The position numbers were made by a program, and so were the translations under genes. A model generated the notes under the pieces. It did no database searches, was not told the origin of the DNA, and worked only from the letters and a program-made list of their open reading frames with translations. This document shows positions 10,259-19,503 of a stretch of DNA of 53,633 nt, in pieces (the stretch's first letter is position 1; the number at the start of each line of letters is the position of its first letter). The DNA comes from Nannochloropsis salina CCMP1776 (lineage: Eukaryota > Sar > Eustigmatophyceae > Eustigmatales > Monodopsidaceae): the NCBI GenBank assembly GCA_004565275.1, contig SDOX01000001.1, forward strand, positions 868,196 through 921,828, written 5' to 3'.

Positions 10259-10854
10259 TCTGTGGTTTTATGAGCCGAGAAATTGAATTAAGCAAGGAAA
10301 ACAAGGGAGGAAGGAAGCGTGTCATTTCTTGGCGGGAAGCAGGTTGATACCGCAAGCCGCATCAGCGCCAGCAAGATAGTTGTATGGCGGGAGATATATC
10401 TTCCCTCGGCATCGTCTTCCCCCACATATTCGTGGTCATAGATTTGGCATGGAGCGTCCGCGACCTCCCATGCTTGTGTGTGTAATCGTGGACGGCATAG
10501 AGTCGGCATGGTCATCACGGAGAGCCGTTGAGGCGTACGGGAAAGACACCGGAGCGCAGTACGCGCGCAGGCTACGAAACAATTCTTGAGGAGTCTGTGT
10601 GGCACTTACCCTTCACGAGGAAGCGAGGGCGAGAGGTGGCTTTGCACACCATCGCTTGGGGGCCAAGGTGTACGAAGGGGATTATTTGTCCCTTTTTTGG
10701 TGGTTGTGTGTGTTCTGGACGGCAGATTGCGTCTGGGACATCATCCTTTTTTCCTGACCTAGCCCCCTCCCAATGCTGCCATTTCATTACAGGAGGAGGG
10801 GTTGATACACCGGGAGGGCAGCAAGTCTGTCTGCACCTGCCACTCGTGTACAGG
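10259..10854. other. Divergent promoter region between ING and RPB10
   Basis: 596 bases lie between the two start codons. No coding similarity is seen. Short frames on minus (10288-10605, 10572-10889) show no recognisable motif. Confidence 0.5.
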
Positions 10855-11520
10855 ATGATCATTCCTGTCCGCTGCTTCACTTGTGGCAAGGTAAGGTTAA
10901 GTGATAACTAGGTTGGAGCAGGGGAGGTCGGATGGAAAGAATCCGTCCAGGCAGCAGGGAAGGGGCAGGCAAACACAGGCAAAAGAGAGGCATACTATGT
11001 ATACGAGCGTAAGGGCATGCAGGCTGGCTTGTCGTCGTACCGATTGCAAAGATGAGGAACTTATTTGAATTGGTTTGCATCGATGTCCTCTTTATCCTTC
11101 GATGTGCAGGTTATTGGAAACAAATACGAAGTCTACGTCGAGTACCTCAAAAACGATTTCAAGGAAGGGTAAGTGACATGACAGTGGTAACCACAACCTG
11201 ATGAGAAGATAACTGCAACAGCAAAAGCACCTGCGTAAGACATAATATTGACTCGCAATACTCTCACACGGCCTTTTCATGATTTTTGTATTGAAGGCAC
11301 TCACTTTCCCCCTCCCTTCCCGCCTCTCTCTCCCTCAATCTTGGCATATCCCCCAATGAACCCTGCAAATGTTGCCTACCCATGTAGTGTGGCGCTCGAT
11401 AAAGTAGGCCTGAAGCGGTATTGCTGTCGACGGATGTTGCTGACTCACGTAGACCTGATCAGCAAGCTCCTCAATTACAACACTTTGGCCAAGGCAGGTT
11501 ACGTGAAGGAGGGGGAATAG
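10855..11520 (+). CDS. RPB10: RNA polymerases I/II/III subunit RPABC5 (RPB10)
   Basis: Three exons: 10855-10890 (36 nt), 11110-11168 and 11388-11520, giving 75 aa. Exon 1 encodes [12 protein letters not shown]. Exon 2 begins [13 protein letters not shown]. Exon 3 holds [20 protein letters not shown]. This is the complete zinc-binding pattern of the family: CxxC at C7/C10 and the CC pair in RYCCRRML. Donors are AAG|GTAAGG and GG|GTAAGT; acceptors are GTGCAG and CATGTAG; the phases agree. The protein is a small shared subunit that helps assemble the two large subunits of all three nuclear RNA polymerases. The C-terminus ([11 protein letters not shown]) runs several residues beyond the 67-aa human protein. 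The start is fixed by the invariant MIIPVRC. Confidence 0.95.
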
Positions 11521-12708
11521 AAATTCGTCAAGGAACTAGAGGCGTGCTGATTGTCCCATGTACATAAGATTCATGATGGAGGACCCCCCGGAAAAAGAAA
11601 AAGAAAGTTGCTGAAAGTTGGGCACCGGACGTGGAGACGGCTCTCATCCACCCGTTTGTTCACTGGCTACCGAAGTATTACGTGTCAAGAACGCCGCCAG
11701 ATTCTATGCACATTTAATCATTATTTTCTCCATGGACAGCCTGTTAATTTGACAGCGCGATTCACGTAAAACTCATGTTCTATTTTTTGTTTAGTGTCGC
11801 CTTTCGACTCCTCCCTCGCATTCGCTGCTGTGGACAAGTGCACAAAAGGAGTCGGGCATCTGTACGTAGATTTCACATTTTCTGTTTTACTCTTGCATAT
11901 TAACGAGCCCGGATCATTTGGTATTCAACTGGCCTTTCTCATAGTGCCGAGGACACCTTCAAGCTTCTCCTCACAGGGTTGCTTGGAAAATTGTCATCTT
12001 CGACTTAATTATCTATTCGCCGCGTTAACCCGGCACGGTGCACAACGTGAAGGGGTTAGATTTAAATTTTTTCTTTAAATCAGCTAGCACTTATGTAGTA
12101 GTGAATAAAAATGTCTTCGACAATACTTCCTTGCCTCTCGCATGAGGCAGGGCATACGCGCTAGGCGCAGGAAATGAGATGATATTTTGGGCACTTTATC
12201 CAATCTTAATCTTATTTAGAGTTCGTTCTACGATCTTAAAATGGCAAAAAAAGTGTAGAGAGCAATTGAAAAGAACGCCCGGGGCCATTTCAAGCAAGAA
12301 AAATGCAGCACACATTAAGGGAGGCGGGACCGGGTCGATGCAGCGAGAAAGTGAAGGGAGGAGGCGACAGGAGGGCCGCAAACCGAGGTGGATGAAATGC
12401 CGAGTTTATGGCGTCCGTGTGCAACTATTCGCGAGCCCGTCATCGTTGGCGTGAGATTTGCGTGGCTCGTGTGCTTGTGGCTGGCGCATCGGCAGATATC
12501 TGTGCAAATTATGCTTCATTTGCTTGATTGCACGGTCGACGACCTCCTTTCTCCCCTCTTCACAATCACCCTCCATCCTCACATTGTCCTTGCCAGCTGT
12601 TCAGCACTCGGACCCCACTGATTTCTATTCTTCCACTCTTACTCCTAGATTGCCACGAAATTATTTACAAGGACTGGGTGGGGTATAGCCTTCGAGCCAG
12701 GTGATACG
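11521..12708. other. Intergenic region between RPB10 and eIF2-beta
   Basis: About 1.2 kb, fairly A/T-rich, with only short unsupported frames (such as 11551-11769 and 11794-12078). Nothing recognisable is seen. Confidence 0.5.
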
Positions 12709-13966
12709 ATGGCGGACGTAACGGAGGAAGAGAACTCCACAGCCACGGAGGTACGTGTCATAGGGCGGATGACAAAAGCCGTCATCATCTTCTCCCCTTT
12801 ACTTTCCACCTTCCACCGCTCCTGCGTTGGCAATGCGCATCGAATGGGGTTGAGAGTGATGGACGGGCTTTCGACGTGGAGGGCGAGAGTATTGTGGTAC
12901 CGCCTTGGTATAGGAATTCGTGGATTTATATATTATATTTATTCGTGTGATCTCACGAGCACACGCTGCCACAATCACGGTCCACGACGCTTTGATTTGT
13001 ACTCATTCGTGCGCCATACCGTACACACATATATATATATTACTATCTTTTGCCATACTCCACCAGCCGACCGAGGGCGATGACGACGTAGATGCGGGCC
13101 TCTTCGACGGCAAAAAGAAGAAGAAGAAGAAGACCAAAGAAGGAGGAGAGGAGTCCGGGGCAAGCGCCGATTTGGACGCAGTGTTTGCGGTCAAAAAGAA
13201 GAAGAGCAGCAAGAAGGAGAAAAAGGAGACAGAGGATGGGGAGGATAACGGAGGGGATGATTTGTTGGACGAGATGTTTGCAAGTAAAAAAAAGAAGAGC
13301 AGCAAGAAAGAGAAGAAGGAGAAGGAAGATAAGGGGGGGGAGGAGGACGCAGGGGGGGCCGGGGGCGACGAGGTGGATTTGGACGCGGCGTTTGCCGGAA
13401 GCAAGAAAAAGAAGCGGAGCAAGCGGAAAGACGAAGGGGCTGAGGCGGGGAGTGCCGTATACGACTCGAACGAGGCGAACTACAGCTACGACGAATTGTT
13501 GGAACGGATGCAAACGTTGCTGCAAGATGGCGACCCGACCAAATCCGTCACGTCCGGGCGCGTGCCCATCAAAATGCCGCCCATCACCCTGGTCCGCATT
13601 GGTACGAAGAAAACCCGGTGGGACAATTTCCACGACATTTGCAAGTGCATGAACCGGACCTTGGAGCACGTCTTTCAGTTCTTGGTGGCCGAGTTGGGCA
13701 CGGAGGGCTCCATCGACGGGAACAATCGGCTGGTTTTGCGGGGAAAGTACATCCCTAAGGGCATCGAGTCCTTGCTTCGGAAATACATTGGCGAGTACGT
13801 GGCGTGCAGCACCTGCAAGAGCCCCAACACCTCCCTCTCCCGGGACAGTGTTTCGCGCCTTTTTTTCGTCCACTGCCAATCCTGCGGGTCCTCCCGCTCC
13901 GTCGCCCCGATTCGAACCGGTTTCCATGCACAGACACGGGCAGATCGACGGGCATTGCGAAAGTGA
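12709..13966 (+). CDS. EIF2S2: Translation initiation factor eIF2 subunit beta
   Basis: Two exons: 12709-12750 (MADVTEEENSTATE, GAG|GTACGT) and 13067-13966 (acceptor CACCAG), 313 aa. The N-terminal half has four lysine blocks, each preceded by an acidic-aromatic motif (DVDAGLFDGKKKK, DLDAVFAVKKKK, DEMFASKKKK, DLDAAFAGSKKKK). Other eIF2-beta proteins have three such K-boxes, which bind eIF5 and eIF2B-epsilon. The conserved C-terminal half follows: SYDELLERMQTLLQ, RVPIKMPPITLVRIGTKKT, FHDICKCMNRTLEHVFQFL, and a C2-C2 zinc ribbon at C261/C264 and C284/C287 (CSTC and CQSC). The protein helps deliver initiator Met-tRNA to the 40S ribosome. It is convergent with the poly(A) polymerase gene. Confidence 0.95.
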
Positions 13967-14363
13967 ACATGGGCGGGGGCCATACCGGGGGGGGTATTAT
14001 GGAGGTGGGGGGGAAGGGAGAGGGAAAGGGTCAGGGGAAAAGCATAAGCAAGACTCAGGTGTAATACAGGCATGTGTGTGGGAGTGGAAAAGGACGAAGG
14101 CCGTGAGGAAAAGGTGGAGGTCAAGGGAGGGGGGGGCCTCCAGGACCCTTTGGGCTCGTCAATGGCGCGGCCAAGGAAAGGAGAAGAGAGGTTTTGAAAA
14201 CAGCGTGGTACGGTTGGCGCGAAGCTTTTTGTCTTTCGTGGGTTTCTTTTTTTTCTCTTTTCCTTGTAATGTTGACGTCACATTTGTACGACGAGGTGCG
14301 CTCTTCTGACCGCATCGCACGCCTCCGCCCCCCCTGACACCTTCCCCTCCTTCCCGCCTTCCC
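13967..14363. other. Convergent 3' region between eIF2-beta and poly(A) polymerase
   Basis: No coding similarity. The plus strand is purine-rich to about 14130 and then has a pyrimidine-rich stretch near 14240-14270. Both genes should terminate here. Confidence 0.4.
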
Positions 14364-16784
14364 TCACACCTTCCCTTCGCCCTCCTCCAAGGTCAAATCC
14401 ATCACCACCGGTGTCCGAATCAGGGCCCGAGTCCTTTCCCCCCCACCTCCACTCGACAGGACCAAGCTTCGCTTCCGCCAAGGGGGGATGACTGGATCCA
14501 ACTTCAACTCTTCCTCCTTCATGACCAGCTGCAGGCTCATCAATGCTGCCTTCTTCCGGCTAGCTTCCTCCTCCTCCTCCCCCTCTTTCCGCTTCTCCTC
14601 CCCCTCCCTCCCCCCTTCCGCTTCCATCGCCTGTTCCATGGCCGCCTCCGCAGCGCCCAGCACCTCGTCGTCCGCCTCATCGTACTCGGCGTTACCGTCC
14701 AAGGGGGGCAGAAACTGGGTGGGGACCATCCTTCTCTCCTCCGCTCCGCTCCCTGCCCCTCCTTCCCGCCCTCCCCCCTTCGCCGCCATCAATCCTTCCA
14801 GATACATCGCTACTTCGTCGAAGCCTCTCTCGCGGGCAACCTGCGCCGGCGTCCGCCCCTGTGCATCCAAGGCATCCACCCCTTTCACCGCCACCAAACC
14901 CTCCCTCCCTCCCTTCCTCCCTTCCTCCTTTCCCCCCTCCTCTTCCTCCCTTGTCAACGCCTTGACCGACTCCAACTCCCCCGTGTACGCCGCCATGTGC
15001 AGAGGAGTGAACCCTTCGGTTTCATCCTCCTCCCCCTCCCCTGCCTCGCCCTCCTCCCCTCTCCTTTTTTCCATCCCTGCCTTGCCCTCCTCCTCCCCCT
15101 CCTCCTCCCCCTCCTCCTCCCGCGCCCGTTTCTGCCCCTTCTTGCGGCCCTCCTTCCCTTTCCCCCGCTCTTTCCTCCTCCTCTCCCGCGCCAATTTCTC
15201 GCCCCCCAGGCTCTCAAAGACATTGGCGGGGAGTTCGCGCCATTTTACCTCACTGACCAGGACGTCGCATCCTCGAGGTCGCATGCTTCTCATCTGCCCT
15301 CCCCGGGGCGGGGTCTCCACGGCAAATCGCCATTTCCGTATAAACTCGCCCACAAACACCTCTTTCCCCACCTTGCGCCGCTCCATCTCCTCCTTGTCGA
15401 AGGACAAGCCGATGTAAAAACACTGGGCGGCATGCCAGGCCTCTGACCCGCCGTCGTGGCCCCCCCTGTGGCAGGGGGGAAAGGCGCGGGGAAAGAGGTG
15501 CACGGATTTGAATATCGGCCCCAGGCCGTAGATCTCCCGGGGCTCCCGATCCAGGATATCCACCAGCAGGCGCAGGCGCGACTCGACCAAGCCGAACCAC
15601 GCGGCTTCCCCTTCGGGCGTCGACGCCCACATGTCAACGGCCAAGTAACGGTTGTAACGGATGAAGAAATCCGACGGTTCAATCAGTTCCCGCCAGGCAG
15701 CTTGCGCCGCGTTGTTCCCGACCTCGTCGTCTGGCGTCAAGGATGCCAAGGCCAACGCCTTGTCCAGCACTTTCTTTCCCCGGGCAAACTCCGCTTTCAT
15801 CACCGACAAGGTTTGCGCCGAGACGTTGTAGGCACTGTTCCCGGCTGGGTACGCCGGCGTGATGATCGGCATCAGCTCCCGCCGCGTGGACCCGCCTTGC
15901 TCCCACACAGGGAAACCCAGGCCGGCGTCGAAATTTTTGCAGAGACGGACGGGCGTCGGCCACTTCCAGCGTTCCCCCAACACCAAGAAGAAACGGTGGA
16001 GCATCAGGGCTGGGTTCGCACGGGGGTACATCTGACAGATCATCGCCACCAGAATGTTGAAATTGACGCCCCCCAAGTAGCCCATCTTGTTCGCGTACAA
16101 CCCCCGGTTCTTGGCCCATATTCGGACGACCCGGAGCACGGTGAGGAAGGAGGCTTGGGCGGAGGCGGGCACGAGGCGCGTGATCATGTTGGTGGTCCTG
16201 GGGCCATTCAGGGAGAGGTAGGTCTTGGCGTCGACCCCACGAAGGATCAGGTCCTCGTCCACGCTCATCCCGGCCTTGACCGAGGTCAGGGGGAGCTGGG
16301 CGAATAGCACGTCGAAATCCACGCCGTCCAAGGCAAAGCTCATGATAGGGACGTGGGCGCTGGCAGCAGAAGCCAGGTCCTTGACCTTCGGATGCTGCCG
16401 GAGGGTGTCATGGAAGGATGTGAAGAAGTCCTCCCGTGATATGTGGACAGGAACAACGCAGCACAGGTCGATATCTGCGCCAGGTTCATGCACATTTAAT
16501 TTGTAGCTACCCATAATGTAAACCTCACCCCCAGCCACCGCCACCACTTCCTCTGGCAAGTTTTTGGCATGGCAGGTCGCTTTGATCCAGTCGAGAAACA
16601 AACTGCGGAGTTCCAGGACCTTGTCGCGGCGCCGGCGTTGCTCGCGTTCCGACTCCATGGGAATGTGGGCGGACACAAATGTTTGCAAACTTGCCGCTGT
16701 TTTCGGGTCGCCGGCGTCATTGCTCACTACCGGCAGCAGTTGTTCGAGCACTGCCCGTTTCAGAGGCTGCCCCGCCGTGCTCAT
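14364..16784 (-). CDS. PAP: Poly(A) polymerase with C-terminal ankyrin-like repeats
   Basis: A single uninterrupted frame of 806 aa. The canonical nucleotidyltransferase core is clear: GS motif at 92-93 (YIMGSYKLNVHEPGADIDL), catalytic D104 and D106, third aspartate D158 in DFDVLFAQL. The central domain (LRVVRIWAKNRGLYANKMGY, then GGVNFNILVAMICQMYP) and the RNA-binding domain (SDFFIRYNRYLAVD, VESRLRLLVDILDREP) follow to about residue 515. Residues 530-590 are a charged, low-complexity linker. Residues about 588-665 contain ankyrin-like repeats: TEGFTPLHMAAYTGELESVK, then DALDAQGRTPAQVARERGF. Family role: adds poly(A) tails to pre-mRNA in the nucleus with the cleavage factors. Ankyrin repeats are not part of the usual enzyme and may mediate a protein contact. 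The start MSTAGQPL lies close before conserved sequence. Confidence 0.92.
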   Translation of the reverse strand: MSTAGQPLKRAVLEQLLPVVSNDAGDPKTAASLQTFVSAHIPMESEREQRRRRDKVLELRSLFLDWIKATCHAKNLPEEVVAVAGGEVYIMGSYKLNVHEPGADIDLCCVVPVHISREDFFTSFHDTLRQHPKVKDLASAASAHVPIMSFALDGVDFDVLFAQLPLTSVKAGMSVDEDLILRGVDAKTYLSLNGPRTTNMITRLVPASAQASFLTVLRVVRIWAKNRGLYANKMGYLGGVNFNILVAMICQMYPRANPALMLHRFFLVLGERWKWPTPVRLCKNFDAGLGFPVWEQGGSTRRELMPIITPAYPAGNSAYNVSAQTLSVMKAEFARGKKVLDKALALASLTPDDEVGNNAAQAAWRELIEPSDFFIRYNRYLAVDMWASTPEGEAAWFGLVESRLRLLVDILDREPREIYGLGPIFKSVHLFPRAFPPCHRGGHDGGSEAWHAAQCFYIGLSFDKEEMERRKVGKEVFVGEFIRKWRFAVETPPRGGQMRSMRPRGCDVLVSEVKWRELPANVFESLGGEKLARERRRKERGKGKEGRKKGQKRAREEEGEEEGEEEGKAGMEKRRGEEGEAGEGEEDETEGFTPLHMAAYTGELESVKALTREEEEGGKEEGRKGGREGLVAVKGVDALDAQGRTPAQVARERGFDEVAMYLEGLMAAKGGGREGGAGSGAEERRMVPTQFLPPLDGNAEYDEADDEVLGAAEAAMEQAMEAEGGREGEEKRKEGEEEEEASRKKAALMSLQLVMKEEELKLDPVIPPWRKRSLVLSSGGGGERTRALIRTPVVMDLTLEEGEGKV

Positions 16785-17549
16785 TGCCTACTCCCTGGTC
16801 GGAATCTCTCTCTCTCTCTGTGTGTGTGTGATTACGGACAGCCCTTTCAGAGATGGAGGCATACAAAAAGACCATACAACCCAAAAAGATGTAACAGCGA
16901 CTCGGAGTTGGTGTCCACGGGTATGGCTTGACAGACTCCAGGTTGGCCAAAAATGTAGTCTTAGATGTCACTACATTATTACCCGGGACCTGTCCTGCCC
17001 GCCACATCATGGCCAGATAACTCACAAAGGCTTTTCACTGCCTTGCCGACACAATAAAGCGCCCTGAGGCGTACAAAATGGTTGGGGTTGCGGCCCGCAA
17101 CTTGCGGGGGCTGGGGCTTGTAGTAGGGGTGCGGAAACGGTCTCGGAAAAACCTCCCCCCTGGCTCATAAAATATGGTGTGCATCATGTTGTGCGCGTCA
17201 TGAAATCTCGTGAAAGAAGGCAGCATAACTCTGGCTTTGTTTAGTTTTCTTCAAAATTGTAATAGAAATGCTTTTTATGGGCAGCATCGGCGCCTGTTTA
17301 ATCTCCTGGCACTGGCCAGAAACTCTGGCCAGAAACTTATTTCACCTTCTCATTTCCGAGAGCACCCTTAAAAAGAAGCTACATCTCTGGAAAATGAACA
17401 TTTCATAGCCAGTGTACCACCTTTGACTCCTTTTTACTGGCTCTAATGTTTTTTACTGGTTTTATCCGTCAATTACGCAGATCCGTATCACTTGCGGTGC
17501 AACCTTCGAGGTCTCTCCCCTCCTCGCAGGGGACGCTGGAAGACATAGC
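16785..17549. other. Divergent intergenic region upstream of poly(A) polymerase
   Basis: Contains the (TC)n(TG)n microsatellite at 16803-16830 and no recognised coding block. A short plus frame from 17446 overlaps the next gene's start and might be its real first exon. Confidence 0.45.
16803..16830. repeat. (TC)n followed by (TG)n dinucleotide microsatellite
   Basis: TCTCTCTCTCTC passes directly into TGTGTGTGTGTG about 20 bases upstream of the poly(A) polymerase start. Confidence 0.9.
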
Positions 17550-18353
17550 ATGGGACCGAGGCAAAGCACGCATATATATCGCCATCCAACAAATACCACA
17601 CTCGAGCAGGACGCAACCATCGGTGGAGTTGGAGGATCCGTGGCGGGGGCGATTTCCGGGATCGGGTACCTCTTTGTAAATCAGGTAGGGCTTCGTTCAA
17701 GCATCACGTTGCTTGGCTTCGCCGTCGTTGGAGGGGCCATCGTGGGTGCTATCGTCTGTATTGCAGGAACTTTGGCTGTGAAATGTCTTGCCTGGCTCTA
17801 TTCGAGGCTCCGGAAGCGCGCACGCCAGAACTTAGCAGTCCAACTGGCACCCATCACGACCGAAGCTGCGACGTCCGAAGTGCACAACAGAAGAGCGAAT
17901 AGTCGAGAAGAACCTAAATACACGAGTAAAAAGTCTGGAGCAACATTGACGAGTCGAGAGCTCAGCCGTTTGGAACAGGTGTTAGAAACCTCTCAGGCAG
18001 AACGGGGACGCCTACTGGAAGATCTGCGTACGTACGATTCCGCGTTAATACAATTAGAGCAGCAACTAAGCTTTGCCAGAGAGTCGTCTCGAGGCAACGC
18101 AAACGATCAATATGTAAGATCACATTGTTCAGAAACTGTGTCTCAAGGAGGACCAAGTCATGCTGCAGAGACCTTACCGCTCGAATTCGAACACTTTCAA
18201 GCTCAGCCAGTACACATCACTTTTCGACTATCCGATACGGTTTCTGAATGTATGATTTCTGACGACAATGGCATTTCTTCAGAGGCTTGTATTGTCTCAA
18301 ATGAAGAAGGAAGGAGGCTTTCTTGCTTGTCTGCCGTTGAATTCACAGGCTAG
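17550..18353 (+). CDS. Unknown protein with one or two membrane segments and a coiled coil
   Basis: A 267-aa frame I do not recognise. The N-terminal part has a glycine-rich hydrophobic stretch (GGVGGSVAGAISGIGYLF) and a clear membrane segment at about residues 52-78 (LLGFAVVGGAIVGAIVCIAG), followed by a basic stop-transfer patch (SRLRKRARQ). A heptad-like coiled coil follows (TSRELSRLEQVLETSQAER, RTYDSALIQLEQQLSF) at about residues 132-175, then an acidic, serine-rich tail. This suggests a membrane-anchored protein with a soluble coiled-coil domain. The start is uncertain: an overlapping frame begins at 17446, and splicing could join it. Confidence 0.5.
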   Translation: MGPRQSTHIYRHPTNTTLEQDATIGGVGGSVAGAISGIGYLFVNQVGLRSSITLLGFAVVGGAIVGAIVCIAGTLAVKCLAWLYSRLRKRARQNLAVQLAPITTEAATSEVHNRRANSREEPKYTSKKSGATLTSRELSRLEQVLETSQAERGRLLEDLRTYDSALIQLEQQLSFARESSRGNANDQYVRSHCSETVSQGGPSHAAETLPLEFEHFQAQPVHITFRLSDTVSECMISDDNGISSEACIVSNEEGRRLSCLSAVEFTG

Positions 18354-19503
18354 TGTTGCGAATCAATGGAAAAGACGTCGTTCTGTAGAGTGAAGGCGCC
18401 TAAAATGCTTGGAATGACCCCTCCACTTGCTTTTAAAAACATGTCAGATGACGAGTATGCTTCAGGTGCAGAGCGTACGAGGGCTGTAAGAGATGAGGTG
18501 CAGGCCAAGAAACATCCCACAAGACGATCAAGCGAGACACGACATTGAATAGAAAAACTTAATTGACTGATTTAAATGTTTCAAGGTATTCTTGCGAAGC
18601 GGAATAATCATAAATCATACTTGATCAAATTTTCTCGTTTGCGCGGAAATACTGCCGCAAATAAGCCTACAAAAAAGAATGCTTGTCTTATGCAACCTAC
18701 GAGGGAGGGCCGTCGTAGAAATTTGGACCTAGTCCATTTGCCACATGATTTTGCGCAGTATAGCATTATTTTCACATATATATTTCAATTGCGTGCGAAG
18801 TCACTCGTCTCAAAGTTAGACAGACGGCCCATCTTTTGGTTGGGGGGAAGGCGCGAGATACGACTCGGTGGAATCTTGCTGTTGCTCGGCAAGTACCTCT
18901 GAAACTGTGTTGTTCAAGTGGAGAAAATGCCGCAGGTAAAAATTCATAAAACGTATACCTTTCACGCGAGAGGGCCGTGCTGATTTTTTGAATCAAGTGA
19001 CACCCGACAGCCAAACGAAGGTCACATAAATGAACCCGCTAAGAGTACCACCCTAACAGGACTTACCAAGCGGGGGCTGGCATCAGTCGCCGGAATTCTC
19101 TTATGTCGACAGAAACATTCTTGCCCAACTTGTCGAGATGACCTGTTCGATTACAAATGGCTTATCTCGAGCAGGGGATGAGGCCCGCGCGAGCAAAGTC
19201 GTACGCAGGCAGTGCTCTGGCCCTAGGTCTTTTCCTGATATGACTCGCTCTCCCCACGTGCGTCATACATTTGTCTATCTCCTGGTGGTGAAACTTCCCG
19301 TCATTTTCTTAAACACCGCGTGACATATACCCTTGCTTCTTGCATCATGACCAGGCTATATATGGTCCTGTATCGGGCAATGTTATGGAACTCACGCGTG
19401 CATCCCAACTTTTGCACAATCCTTGCTTTGACAGGGCGCAATTTAGTCGGACTGACTCGACGGTTCCAACCCGCTCTCCATCAAGCCAAGATCGGCTTCC
19501 CGC
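18354..19503. other. Intergenic region before proline dehydrogenase
   Basis: About 1.15 kb. A 60-aa frame at 18366-18548 and others shorter than 110 aa show no motif. No repeat or RNA gene was recognised. Confidence 0.5.

Noticed and set aside
15456-16307. 283-aa plus frame antisense to poly(A) polymerase
   Set aside because: The opposite strand encodes the conserved catalytic core; this frame is its shadow.
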